Source: Epiperipatus broadwayi
Lineage: Eukaryota > Onychophora > Udeonychophora > Euonychophora > Peripatidae
Direction: 5' to 3'
Assembly (NCBI GenBank): GCA_028023455.1
Contig: JAQFVV010000012.1
Location: 2,944,023 to 3,008,022 of the forward strand
Length of the DNA: 64,000 bases
The translations under genes and the position numbers were made by a program. Position 1 is the first letter of the stretch, and the number at the start of each line of letters is the position of its first letter. Below are positions 29,101 through 42,143 of this stretch, piece by piece. Under the pieces are notes generated by a model that did no database searches, had not been told where the DNA came from, and worked only from the letters and a program-made list of their open reading frames with translations.

Positions 29101-29375
29101 ATCTATATATATATGATTTTGAATGAGTCAAATGGACAACTTTGTGTTATGAGCAGTCCAGTACCCCCTGAGGGAGATGATGTATCTCTAGAGCATGCAC
29201 AGTAGCCTTCTCTGCTTAGATGTACTGTGGGGTCAATTTGTGAGCCACTATATATTTTAGTTTCTAGAAGTCCTAGTATATGAGGTTGGGTAATCTTTAT
29301 CCATTGTTGTAGCTGATGTATTTTGTTGACTGAGTTGAGCCCTCTGATATTAAATGCTGTTATTTTTAGCTTCAT
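26137..29375 (-). pseudogene. LINE copy A ORF2: APE endonuclease-reverse transcriptase
   Basis: ORF2 would nick the target and reverse-transcribe the element RNA. It starts ATGAAGCTA at 29,375. Endonuclease landmarks: N9 in FNIRGL, E38 in LLETK, GGTGLL, then after a frameshift in an AT repeat near 29,100 GDFN, SRIDL and SDH (28,495-29,043), i.e. all main APE motifs. A C-run at about 28,507-28,516 shifts the frame again. RT landmarks: HPGAHGIPKF (27,947-28,462 frame), QFARKQSSTAQAA (27,688-27,882) and YMDD at residues 35-38 of the 26,932-27,492 frame, then FLGF. Near 26,455-26,490 is a degenerate CxxC...ET motif. The last recognisable block ends at a TAA at 26,137. Total about 1,080 codons, in at least five frames. 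Confidence 0.85.
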
Positions 29376-29377
29376 TA
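29373..29377 (-). promoter_or_regulatory. Overlapping stop-start UAAUG between ORF1 and ORF2
   Basis: On the minus strand the sequence reads CACGATAATGAAGC. TAA (29,377-29,375) closes the ORF1 frame and ATG (29,375-29,373) opens ORF2, sharing one base. ORF1 reaches this TAA only in the frame that follows its frameshift at ~29,621. An overlapping UAAUG is known to couple translation of the two ORFs in the silkworm LINE SART1; the same role here is inferred. Confidence 0.65.
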
Positions 29378-29616
29378 TCGTGATTGGCTGTGAGTTGGTT
29401 TCACATTGTGTTGAAATTTGCGTGAAGCTTTTGCATATTCTCTAGTGTTTTGTGAGCAGTTATTAGTGGTTTGATTACTATCCAGCTCCATAGGTATTAT
29501 GTTTTCTGCCAAATGTTCAATCATTTCTGTTAGAATATAGTTTTCATCTGTTTTGGCTCTTTTTGATTTATTTCTCCTTGGCCGACCAGATTTTTGGACT
29601 TCTGTTGGTGTTGCTT

Positions 29617-30906
29617 CTATGGGGTTAGTGACTCTAGAATATCTGTAGATGTTTTGTTTATAATTATATGCAGCATGCTTGTTTTTAGGGAGTTGTATGT
29701 ATCATTCGATATGTCTGGATTTGAGTCTGACATGTTATTGATTGATATGCCTGGTGTTTGTGATACTTCAGGTATGATTTGTGCTTGATTTTGATCCATT
29801 TGATCAGTGCTTTCATTTAATTTATTTGAGCTATCTGTTGTAGTTTTAAGTATATTTGTGTTTTCTTCTGCATGTTTGTTTTTAGTAGCTTCATTTGTAC
29901 TGTGATTGTTTTCATATTGATTGTTGTTTGAGTTGCTGGTGTTATTTTGTGTATTGTTGCTCTCTTCCTGTTGGGATTGGATGTGCTGATTATTTGATGT
30001 CTGGCCCTGTATGAGTTGGCTATCCATGCACTGTGTGGCTAGGTAACCATGCTTGCCACAGGCATAGCATTGTGGTTTTAAACCTCTTATATATAGGCTC
30101 AGCATAGCTTCCTGATCTGCAATTTGTGTTGGTATAGATTCTGGGTCAATGTCTTTGTGTAATTTTAACTTAAAATCATAGCTATTGGTGTATATTGGTA
30201 TTGGTGTGTCTTTGAGGCATATTGGTTGAAATGCTATGACCTTGCCAAATGGATCTATCATTTTTTGAAAGTCTTGTTTCGTGTATCCAAAATATGTATT
30301 TTTTATTATTCCTGTAATCTGGTCCTGTCGATCTTGATCAACTATAACAATCGCATAATTATCTAATGTTTTAATTTGGTTTAGAAATTGGTTCTTTTGA
30401 CTACTGTCAAGAAATTCAATTGCGAGGTATCTGGGATTTGGATGATCTGCGATTCTTACGATTGTTTCCCACAGTTTGTTTTCAGTTATTGCTTGATATA
30501 ATAACGTGCGTGGAAAGTGATACAATGATTTATTTGCATCTGTGGCAGATATTACTATCGAGTTTGGTGAAAAAAATCTTTTGAACAATGTATAGAGTCC
30601 CCGTGGAATCGTGTTGCTAAAGTGTTCATTAATTCGTTTTAGCATATTATCAGTCCAGTTTGCAAAGGGAGGAGGATCTTGGTTTACCTGTATCCTTAAA
30701 TCTAACTGTTTTATATTGTTCGGATTTGTTTTTCTAAATCTCGGAACTATTTTATTATTTATTGTAGTCACGAAATTCTTTGAACTTGTTGCTTGCATGT
30801 TAGTTTTTGTGACCGTGGTGTACGATTTGACAGTGTCTAAATTTTTACGCACTTCAGCGGCTATATTGATGCCAAATGCTCGATCATGCATGGCTGTGGT
30901 CTCCAT
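29617..30906 (-). pseudogene. LINE copy A ORF1: zinc-knuckle RNA-binding protein
   Basis: Longest open frame of the window, 429 codons from ATG at 30,906. The protein probably coats the element RNA. Residues ~185-275 resemble the fold seen in ORF1 proteins of this type (IVIVD..., FGYTKQDFQKMIDPFGKV, then ESIPTQIADQEAMLSLYIRG). A knuckle follows, C280-x2-C283-x9-C293, in which the expected histidine position (288) is tyrosine; TAC for CAC would be a single transition. After it comes a long Asn/Gln/Ser-rich tail. The frame stops at a TAG (29,617). One extra base in the adjacent CCCC run (plus-strand 29,621-29,624) would reopen ~81 codons with a basic RPRRNKSKR stretch that end in the UAAUG, so a 1-nt deletion is likely. 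Confidence 0.85.
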
Positions 30907-31136
30907 TTTTTTTTTTATAAAAACAAAGAAATTTTTGGTAAGGAAAGGGGTTTTTATATATATATATTCTTGAGCTAGTTTATGATTTTCACTAATTATA
31001 GTTTCAAAAAGATTTATTTTTATTTTGTAAAATTATCTATATTGGTTTGATTTTAAATTGTGGCATTATTATTAGATTTTTTGGGGTTTGAAACCCAACT
31101 ACTTTACTATTACTTACCAGCACTATCAGGATTTTC

Positions 31137-32201
<1,065 letters not shown>

Positions 32202-32286
32202 ATAAGTTATCAATGTGCATTTAATAAATTTATAATTATAAGTTATATGAATAGCAACAAATCATACAATGTTTTATTTTACTATG

Positions 32287-32489
32287 TAATATATGTGGGA
32301 TTCGAACTCAGACTTTCACACTACCCACTACTCTCAGTGCCATCTCATATTGCTGACCCATCTGATCACACACATGTTGAAAAGAGAAATAATCACCAAC
32401 ATGTGTGTGATCAGGTGGATCAGCAATATGAGATGGCATTGAGAGTAGGGTGGCGTGTGAAAGTCTGAGTTCGAATCCCACATATATTA
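32287..32489. repeat. Palindrome of two 3' ends of the ~420-bp repeat
   Basis: Arms 32,287-32,379 and 32,397-32,489 are inverted copies around a 17-bp loop. Each arm is the terminal ~93 bp of the ~420-bp family: CAACATGTGTGTGATCAGG, AGATGGCATTGAGAGTAG, GTGTGAAAGTCTGAG and GTTCGAATCCCACATATATT. The block GAGTTCGAATCCC is a perfect Pol III B-box match on each arm. I see no complete tRNA cloverleaf. Confidence 0.75.
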
Positions 32490-33700
32490 CATATATAAAT
32501 GCAAAGTAAAGCCTGTACAATATATTATTTTTCTATGATACTGCATTTGTTTTAATATTATTAAAAATTATGTAAATATCTTAATTAAAGATGAAAACAT
32601 TATTGAAATTTAAAAGAATAAAAATGCTTGAAAACGTGTTATTATATTATTTTTTTACAATTTAGTAATGGTAAATATACTCTAATTTTAATATTAGTAA
32701 TATGTATATATATATAAACTATAGACAATATAGAAAAATATTTTCCGCCAGATAATTTGTATCCAAAGCCTGTCTTAGAAAGCACAAAAAAAACAAGCTT
32801 GATGTTTTATTTTCGTATTTGGATTGTCTACATATTCCTATAATATATATATATATGAAAGAATATATTCAATATTAGCTCAAAAATATTCAAAATTTCA
32901 CAATAATTTGGTATCACTTAGGTCAAACTTTACAAGTGTAAATTAACATTAAACTATATATATACTTACACGTTTATTTTAATATACACCATTCTATCTG
33001 TCATTTCATTCAAAATCTTTAATGCAAATTTTAGTAGCTTTCCAAGATAAAAGCTCAATTTTAATAACTTATATAGTTTGTTATATTTTTATTTATAAAA
33101 TATGTTTTTACTTGTATTTGTCAATTTTTTTTTAAATCCACATTGCTTGATAAAAATCTATGAATTACAACATTTTTATAAGTTTTATATTCTAGTTATT
33201 TTAATAATAAATTTAATAATTTGTTTGAAATCATCTTTTGCATTTAATTTGTAGTTAGAATGTTATGTTAATCGCTTTTTTTTTTATCAAAACTTCAATT
33301 AAGATTATTTAAATATGTTTGGATGGTTAATAATTTGGTTACAGTTATTACTGCAAAAAAAATATTCATACCACAGTAAATGCAGTAATTTTCCCAAATC
33401 TTTTACATTTAATTTTAAGAATCAGAGTAGATTCTTAAATCAATAAATAATAACAGAACATACATACATATTTTAACACATACACCTAAATCTAGACAAA
33501 TTCATGACGCATGTATAATAATTAAATAATTTTATAATACACGCTTATTAAAATTATTCATTTATAAAATATAAGTTGAGTAAATACCTATAAATAAGTG
33601 ATGTAGGTGACATTAAGTTATCTAATTTATTTTTCTATATTAGCCTAGTAGTTTCTTCTTTTCATGATAATTTATCAAGTTGCTAAGAAAGAGGTATAAA
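32490..33700. other. AT-rich region without recognisable gene
   Basis: No coding or structured repeat content seen. Confidence 0.5.
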
Positions 33701-34216
33701 TGAAACACAGGCTTGTTATATACCTGTGGCTATATATATGTAATATAGGGTATATGAGCACAGACTTTCACACCACCCACCTCTCTCCACTCTATCTAAT
33801 AACACTGATACACCTAAACACATATATGCTGAAAAGATAAATAATCACCAATATACGTATTTCATGCTAAACCAGCAATCATCAGTTGGTCCAGACTAGC
33901 ATCTTTACACACATATATAGTATAAGTGCTCAGATATATATTAAGATAGACTATTCCCATAGTTTAATGGACAGGCTTCAATCCACTCCACACTCCAACT
34001 CTTCAACCATCCATCCAATTGAAAATCTGATGATGGAATGCTCAAAGGCCACCCTGAGGCCGAGATTATTGTCACACCCATGTTGACCTAAGGTCAATCT
34101 GAACCCCACATGTACAGGACATAATCCATTTAATACATATGCAAGGATGGGCAGACATCTCTATAATGTAATAACTGAAACACAGGCTTGTTATATACCT
34201 GTGGCTATATATATGT
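33701..34216 (-). repeat. ~420-bp interspersed repeat, copy 3, between 41-bp direct repeats
   Basis: A full-length inverted copy occupies about 33,742-34,175, reading on the minus strand from CTTGCATATGTATTAAATGG to AAAGTCTGTGCTCATATACC. It is flanked by an identical 41-bp direct repeat starting TGAAACACAGGCTTGTTATA at 33,701-33,741 and 34,176-34,216. The duplicate is long for a target site duplication and may mark a larger rearrangement. Confidence 0.75.
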
Positions 34217-34445
34217 CCATTAAACTATGAGAATAGTCTATCTTAATATATATCTGAGCACTTATACTATATATGTGTGTAAAGATGATAGTCTGGACCA
34301 ACTGATGATTGCTGGTTTAGCATGAAATACGTATATTGGTGATTATTTATCTTTTCAGCATATATGTGTTTAGGTGTATCAGTGTTATTAGATAGAGTGG
34401 AGAGAAGTGGGTGGTGTGAAAGTCTGTGCTCATATACCCTATATT
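34217..34445 (+). repeat. ~420-bp interspersed repeat, copy 4 (3' half)
   Basis: Starts mid-element at CCATTAAACTATGAGAATAG and runs to GTCTGTGCTCATATACCCTA. It forms a ~230-bp inverted repeat with the 3' half of copy 3 and is almost identical to it. Confidence 0.75.
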
Positions 34446-34616
34446 ATGAAAGGGGTAGTAAAAGATCTCTTAAATAAAGAAAAAGTATTTCAAATATTTT
34501 TTTTTATTTTTTAAAACATGTAACTAGACATTTGCAGTCCATTGTATGACAATGCACTAATAAATTGCATCAATATATATATATATAGTAATAATAGAAA
34601 GTCGGATGTCACACGA

Positions 34617-34669
<53 letters not shown>

Positions 34670-37600
34670 CTTGCATTTACTATTATTATTATTTTGCTAT
34701 TGGGGCTTTGGTTAAATTAAGTTCAGGAACATATGATTTTTTCAGTTGGAGAGCCAACTTTAAAGACATGTAGATGTCTAAAGGTTTCAGATCTACTTAT
34801 TGAAAGTTAACTATTAGATAAATGCCTAGCTTGTGTTGTTTTTTTTTAATTTGGTGTCCTAGCTTTTCAGTGAAGAGAGCCATAGCTCGAAACTGATCTG
34901 TGAGGGGACTATTTTAGATAAAGATGATTTGAATGTCTTCTCTTGTAGCATTTATCATAAATAAAAATAAATAAAAAAGCTTGTTTAGAGTATATTAGCA
35001 TCCTCTTAATTTTATATATATAATAAAAGAAGAAATTTGTGAACGATGAAATATTTTTTGCTATAATTTAATTATTTCTTTTGAATTATTTCATTATCAA
35101 TTTTTATTATATTGATACAAAGAGTGAATGATTTTTATATAGTTGTAATATTAAAGTAATTAATTACTGTGTTTATAAAAAGATTATACTTTGTTTTATA
35201 CTTTTTATTGAAAAATATTTAAAGTTTTAAAGTTGTATTTTTCTAAATTTATGTTAGTTTATTGAAAGAGTATAACTGGGACACTTTTTTTTTTATTGAC
35301 AGCAAAATTTCAGTAACTTCTACTGAGTAACATAAATTAACTGTTATACAAATATTGTTAGAAACTAAATAAGAAAATATAACAGCTCTTTAAAGGTATC
35401 ATTATATATTGTATAAAATATTTTTTATAATATTTTATCAATTATTTCTATTTTCATTAAAATATGTTATATGTGTTCATAAATAGGCCACAGACATTTT
35501 CTTTCTATATGTTGATAAAGTGAAATTCTTTACTACATATATAATATATTATTATAGTATTTATTATTATCAATTTATTAGCATCATCTGCATAAATTCT
35601 TGATACCAAATACTGTGGAGCATCTATATATATCACATTTTTATATGTATAGTTTACATTTATAAATTAAGATTATAATGTTATAATGTAAATAAAATTT
35701 TAAAAGAATAATCATAATATTGTTATTAATAATAAATTGAGAGGACACATTTACATATATTTTTCTGAATGTGTGTTCATTTATGAATTTACTGAAGCAA
35801 TAAAAAATAAGGTGAAAAAAATCTAACTATTGGACTTTTAATTTTAAAATAATGTTAATACCAAATATTTGATTTTTATTGCTATTAAATATATTCTTGT
35901 TGATTTATTTTTTCAATAACTTTTCTTTTAAAGAAATATAATAGTAATTTGTTATTAAAAAATTAGGATCTCATTGATTATTTTAATGTTTTTCAATCAG
36001 TATCATTTTTTTAGTATGTTCTAAAATTTTGTAAAACTGTTAGCATTATACTCAGAAAATATTTCATTATGCGAAATACTGCACATCAAATTTAAAAAAT
36101 ATAATAAAGAAAGAATAAAACATATCTGTTTTCCAGATAATCTGAATATATTTATTAATATATATATATATAATTGTGTACAGTACTCCGTGAATGACAA
36201 ATGGCTACTGGCATAATATACAATTTATTTACAAATTTTACTTTAGTTTTAGTATGATTATAGATGGAACTTGGGGGGGGGGGGAGATGTTGGTTGCTCA
36301 AATATTGTAAAATTTATGAATTTTGTTTTTGATTTGTTTACATTTTTGTTTATTTGTTTACATTTACTGGATGGCACATAATTGAAATTCTGTAACACAA
36401 TTGTGGTCTCTACTTTATTGAATTGCAAAGTGGAAAAAAAGAAAAATAACTCAATACATTTTGTTATAATGTTTTAATTGTTAATGTATTAAAATGTATT
36501 ATATGCTGATAAAAATGTGTGCTATTTTAAAGATTTATAAGTTTATATATAACATAAATGTACATAATATACAGAATGTATTTACATATTTACCAACTCT
36601 AGATAATACAATTAATGTGTTTTTTTAAATATTCTTCAGATGTTTTGGTATTTTATAAAAAGACTTTATAATGAGGGAATGAACAAAAGGCTTATCATTA
36701 CTATTTGATTATGATATTTTGTGATGTAGCACACCGAAGCTGTTTTGTGAACAACAAAAATCTACAATTAAAAAAATGTTTTGTGTAATTAATTTCTATT
36801 TTTTTTTCCATTTAATATTAGTTTCAATCATAAATAACAGAAAGCAGAGATTTGAATATCATGAATATAGGAATACTGCTATATTATATTTTAATTTAAA
36901 AAATGAAACTAAGTGGATTAAATAATACAAACATATTTATTATATGTAGATTGCTTCTTTTTTAACAGTTTTTATTTTATGTCAATCTTATATTTTTGGC
37001 ATGGTTATTAAACTGTGCTTGTCTTAAATATGCATATGATTATTTTTTTTTAAATTTAGTCACCAAGTTATATTTTTAAATTTTTGAATTTCAGATTTTA
37101 AAAAAATCTTCTTTTGATGTGTCTTCACTTTATGTCATAATTTGCATTAGAATAAGAGGATAAACAAGAGTTAATATTTTGTATTACTTGTTTTTCTCTT
37201 AAAATAAGAATAACCCAGAATTATAATAAATAATTGACCACATAAATATTTATATATATAAATCTAGTTAAATATTGTTATAATTGTTATAAAAAAAGTA
37301 TATAATTAGAATATTAAATAATATATATAAAACTGCATAATTCAAATGAGAAGAGTTTTTATATAAAATTGTATTCTCAGCTAATGTTTATTTGCATTTC
37401 TTAATATTTAACTAAACTCTCACAATAGCTTTCACACAAACAAGCTGTCATATTAACAGATGTTGCCTTGTATTTACACAGGTTAATCAAAACACATCTA
37501 GTAAATCTGTCTTTACTTTAAATTTAAAATATATACATTATTTTTAAATATTTTTACTTGAATCTCTTTTGCATGAAGAATAATAATGGTACTTCATTTT

Positions 37601-38389
37601 ATCTAGATATAAATAAAAAAAGTCCGATCATAATTTAATTTTAAGCTATATATTTAAATGAACTATATATATATGTGTGTGTGTAGGAAAGTGTTTTATG
37701 ATGTAACAAATACCTCCCTAAATATGTTTAGATACTGTTATATTTCTTACTAAGTAAGTTCTGTGTGGAATGAGGTTTTGCATTGTTTTCATCCGTGCTA
37801 TATGAATTAATAATAATACATGAAAAAAAAGTTCACTAACTATAATTATATTATTAATTAGTTTAGCAAACTACCGTCAGAAATTACAAAATATTTTTGA
37901 AAATTCTCAGCTATCAAAATAGTTTAGTATTATTTACAGATATAAATCTTAATTCATGAAAATGACACTTGAAATGGGTTGACCATTATACTGCGTCTCT
38001 TTATTGTATATATATATATATATCATTATCCCAGATTAGCTTTAGGCACTATTTCGCTTATTATTTCTAAATAATACATGGACAATTTAAAAGTATTGCA
38101 TTAAGTAATGTTATAGATGACTATTTATTAGTCTACATTATAGTGACATGTTTATTTCATGTTTAAAGAGGTTTATTTAAACTTCATTGTAACAATATTT
38201 CATACTCTGTAGTCAAGTTGCAATCTTTAAGCGTCCATATATATTCAATGGACCATTAGTAAGAATGGATTTCCATTCTTGCTATTAAAAAGGTGAGAAG
38301 GTTGCCTTGACAGCAGTGAGAAATATTGGTTACTATATTTACTGTGAATGTTTAGGTGGTGACTGGTTGGTACCTAATTATATATATAT
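34446..38389. other. AT-rich region without recognisable gene
   Basis: Contains (TA)n at 34,619-34,668, a G-run near 36,271 and short AT repeats. No coding frame or long inverted repeat noticed. Confidence 0.5.
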
Positions 38390-41021
38390 TGAAGCAGTCA
38401 GATCTGAGTTCGATCCTAGCTTTGTGACATCTAACCATGAGCCCACTTCAAACCCTAGTACTAACCTTAAATTTCTGATGCAATGGGGCTTTATACGTTC
38501 AATCCACGCTAATTTCCATAAAGAATAACTTATTTTATAAATGCATACTAAAATTAATTAGTTTCAGTTTAAAATTAATCAATGATATTAATAAATTCAT
38601 GATAGAATTATTCATGAATTTATATATTATAACTGCATGGATTGTGCGTATATATTTGTAAATTTTAAATATATATAATTGTTCAAAAGTTTCATTGCAT
38701 CGGGAATGTTTGATTTTATTTTTAAATAATTTGTTAAAGTTTTATTGATTAAAAGCTACATTCTTTCGATAAGCTTTTGGATTTTGCCTTTCCAAAAACA
38801 ACAGTTAAAGTTTTATTAATTAGAAGAAAAAAGATAAGGATTTCCTAATTAAAATCATTTTCTGATTTTAAGAATTCATTTTCTAATTAGAAAATGAATT
38901 CAAATTAATGAGTTTGAAAGCCTTATCGAAGGAATGTATCTAAAAACAACCAGTAAATCTAAAAACATTGATAATGAAAGAAGCGCTAGCCCGAAGGCAT
39001 CAAATACAGTAGTATATATAGCTCTGAAGTGTTTGGAAAAAAAAAACATCTTTGTTGCAGAAAAGTGCCAGTAAACTATGTGCTGTTCAAAATCATGAAT
39101 TCAAAAAGTGTTCCTATCATGATAAGAGTCTAAATGTCAGAAATCTGGCTATTGTTCCTGAAGTCCCCTAAAAATATTCAATGAAGCTGCTAAATTCTTT
39201 CCGGACCAATCATGCTGCTAAAATTATGAAAAGCCACTAAAATCCTGTTCCAGTAATCAACTAAATGCGTGCCTACATTTTTTACCAACTTGGATGTGTA
39301 ACCTAAAGATCCAGCCCAGAAGAAATGGGTAATATATTTCCATAAATTTCTGGCCAGTTCCGAACTTTATTTTACACTCCCTTTTAGAGCTCTTTTATTC
39401 TTTAATGTAACAATCTTTATAAAACCTTTTATTCATGCTACTGTAAATTTATATCATAATTCTCTCAATCTCTAGTCTTTAAACTTTCTCTTTTCTTACT
39501 TGGTGGTTCATTTACTATATTATATATATATTTATCATGTGATTTATTAATGTCATTTATTTTTAATTATATGCCAATAATCTTTCAACTCGATGAACTC
39601 CTTTGTTTCCTTTGCCTTGTGAAAATAGTAATATATTAATTCTAATAGTAATTCTCACCCATTAGAATTAAATTTACAGTTCTATCAATTATTGAGTTGA
39701 AAGAAATTATTAAATGTGTGTTATTTTTATAATTGGCTAATAATAAATTATTAGCTCCATTTTTAATCTATGCCCCAGCTATTTTTTGTATTCACCAATA
39801 TGTATTTATTCATATCTAATCTTAAAATGTTTTTATTGCAAAAGGGCTGATAAAGAATCAAATATATTCTAATTCAATGTTGTTATTTAAGATTCAGGAA
39901 GGGCACGATGATTGGGGCATAATTAATATGATTTACAAATACTTTAAAATAGTTTTCATTAAAAGCTCATTTGACTTTAATTAATTGATCAAGTCATCAT
40001 GTAGAGCATTCTGTATGGGTTTTAGTATTCAAACAATGACTATCAAGTCATCATCTTCAAACATTGCTGACATAGGGCAATCTTCCTCTCCATTAGGCTG
40101 GTCAGTGATCATATTTCTGTTATTTTAAATTATCGAGGAAGAAATGACTTCCTCTCCTGTTCATATTAGTCAAAGGGCATAAGACTTGTCAGATGCAAGC
40201 CGCCATAGGACTTCGATTATCGACTAGCTATTATCTTTCAATTTCATTTTATAGCTCATAATTCGTCAGCACCGTTACCTCTCTGTTCCAGTAAAGCCCG
40301 CTCTGATGCTCGTAATTCATGACGAAGTGATTTCAATTAAAGTCTAACAAATTATCAGTTATAGTTAATTAAATAAGTTTTCCAATAATGATTAAAGTTA
40401 TGCCCTAAAATATGTATCTTACTCTTCATGAATGGATTTGCAAATGTAAAAATAAATATCACATTCTTTCGTATAAAATTAGAGTAATAATTCCCTTTAC
40501 TAATGAATACCTTTATCTGCCTTTTATTTCTTGTTGGGAGCATAGACATAGACTTTCAAATATTGCATAATATTCATTGGCATATAATAAGGACCGTCAC
40601 TCTTATTATAATTATAAACTTTGTTTAAGGACTTGAATTAATTAATATAATCATTATTAAAATTCAAACAACAAATTATTATTATTAAATATTTTCTAAA
40701 CACACTTGGTTTCTTAGTTCTATATCTTTTATTCAATAATTATTTTAAAAGTTAATGCTCACTGTCTGTGTTGGAAACCCGAACAGATACATATGATTTG
40801 ATTTAAAATCATTTTTAGTCAGTTTATTATCAGATATTAATGTCAGTTCAGGGGTCTCTGATCCTCACCAACCATTGAGCTAGTTTCTCGGCACATAGCA
40901 CTGTGCCATCGATTTATATTTTTACTAATCTGAGCTGGTGAGTTGGGTTTGAATTCAGTTTTGGTTCAGCTGAGTTTGAATCCGACTTGCAGTTCTTTTG
41001 GTGGGTTTTTCAACTTGTACA
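38390..41021 (+). repeat. 5' LTR (2,632 bp)
   Basis: Matches the 3' LTR along its length with scattered, mostly transition differences (many CG/TG or CG/CA) and a few small indels. Contains a perfect 30-bp palindrome at 38,872-38,901 centred on TCTAATTAGA. No ORF of note. Confidence 0.9.
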
Positions 41022-42143
41022 TGATTATGTTTTTGGTGCCCATAATGAAATATTTTGTCTGTGTCAAAATTAATTATATTCATTTCAGTTGTTATGATTT
41101 AAAATATCCAATATGATATCATGTTAAAAGTTTTAAATTTCAAAGTATTGCTTGCTAGCACTTATATTAAATGTTCGCTCTGTATTCTTAGTAGCCTCAA
41201 AGCAGGCAAAGACCTTCAAACTGGTAATTATCTGTCAAGTGGTCTGATGCAGTGTGACAATACGCTTTAATGACAATCATTTCTAGAGTAACCTCAAAGC
41301 AGGTGAAGACCTTTTGTGTACACCAAGCAGCCAGATGCAGTTGGCAAAATGCTTAAATGGTTTACACGCTTTTATGCTAGCAAGATTAAAAATGATATCA
41401 ACAAATAAAAGTCTTGTGTAATATTAATTTTGACATTTTTTGTGTGTGAAAGCCTCATGCTTAATAAAAATGAAGTAGTGAACTCCTATGTTTAAACTCA
41501 GGTCAGGAACATGTCAGTTGTTATTAAATAATAAAATAATCATCAATAAAATTGTTTTATCAAAAATTAAGTCAGTCATATGTGGTTTGGGGTCAATGGG
41601 TTATATCACATGCCCTATTGATTTCATTTTGCTCACTGGCGCCCATATAAATAAATTTGTCAGCAAATTTGATTGTCAGCACAGTAGTGGGTCAATTGTC
41701 TAAATAGTAAAAAAAACCAAATGTGTCCAATACAGAGAATTACTTGTAATACCTGCTATTATATATGTATAAATATTTGTATACCACTAATCATCTGTAT
41801 AGTTTTCTTTTTTCAGACATGGGAGAACAGTTGAACAGAGGGAAGGAAGTAATGTTTGTTTCTTATTTTTCATAGTTTTTTCTAAATAAAATACATGTCT
41901 CATTCAAAGAATTAATAGAAAGAGCTAACCAAAAAAAACATAGGCAAACTAAAACTAAACTAAAAAAAAGGCAGATTACATAGATTGAGGAAATAATATG
42001 CAGCAGCTAGTGAAGATAGGGACAATGGGACCAGTAGTCAGAGACCTAATTAAATGTACTGAAGAAAAAAAATATTATTTAAGTATACAGAGAGTGCCAT
42101 AAGTTTGTGATTCACATTGTTTATTATTTATTTACTTTCAAAG
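41022..42143 (+). other. LTR element leader (PBS region and 5' UTR)
   Basis: A candidate primer-binding site TGGTGCCCATAATG starts at 41,034, 12 bp after the LTR; it resembles a decayed lysine-tRNA type site (TGGCGCCCA). A similar word, TGGCGCCCATATA, occurs at about 41,637. The leader also holds two ~97-bp spaced related segments, at 41,190 and 41,287, each starting AGTA(G/A)CCTCAAAGCAGG. The 71-codon frame at 41,488-41,703 has no recognisable motif. Confidence 0.55.

Noticed and set aside
32460-32489. tRNA gene suggested by the B box GAGTTCGAATCCC
   Set aside because: No A box at normal spacing and no cloverleaf; the block belongs to a dispersed repeat end.
41637-41650. TGGCGCCCATATA as the primer-binding site of the LTR element
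   Set aside because: It lies ~615 bp inside the element, while a comparable word occurs 12 bp after the LTR where a PBS is expected.
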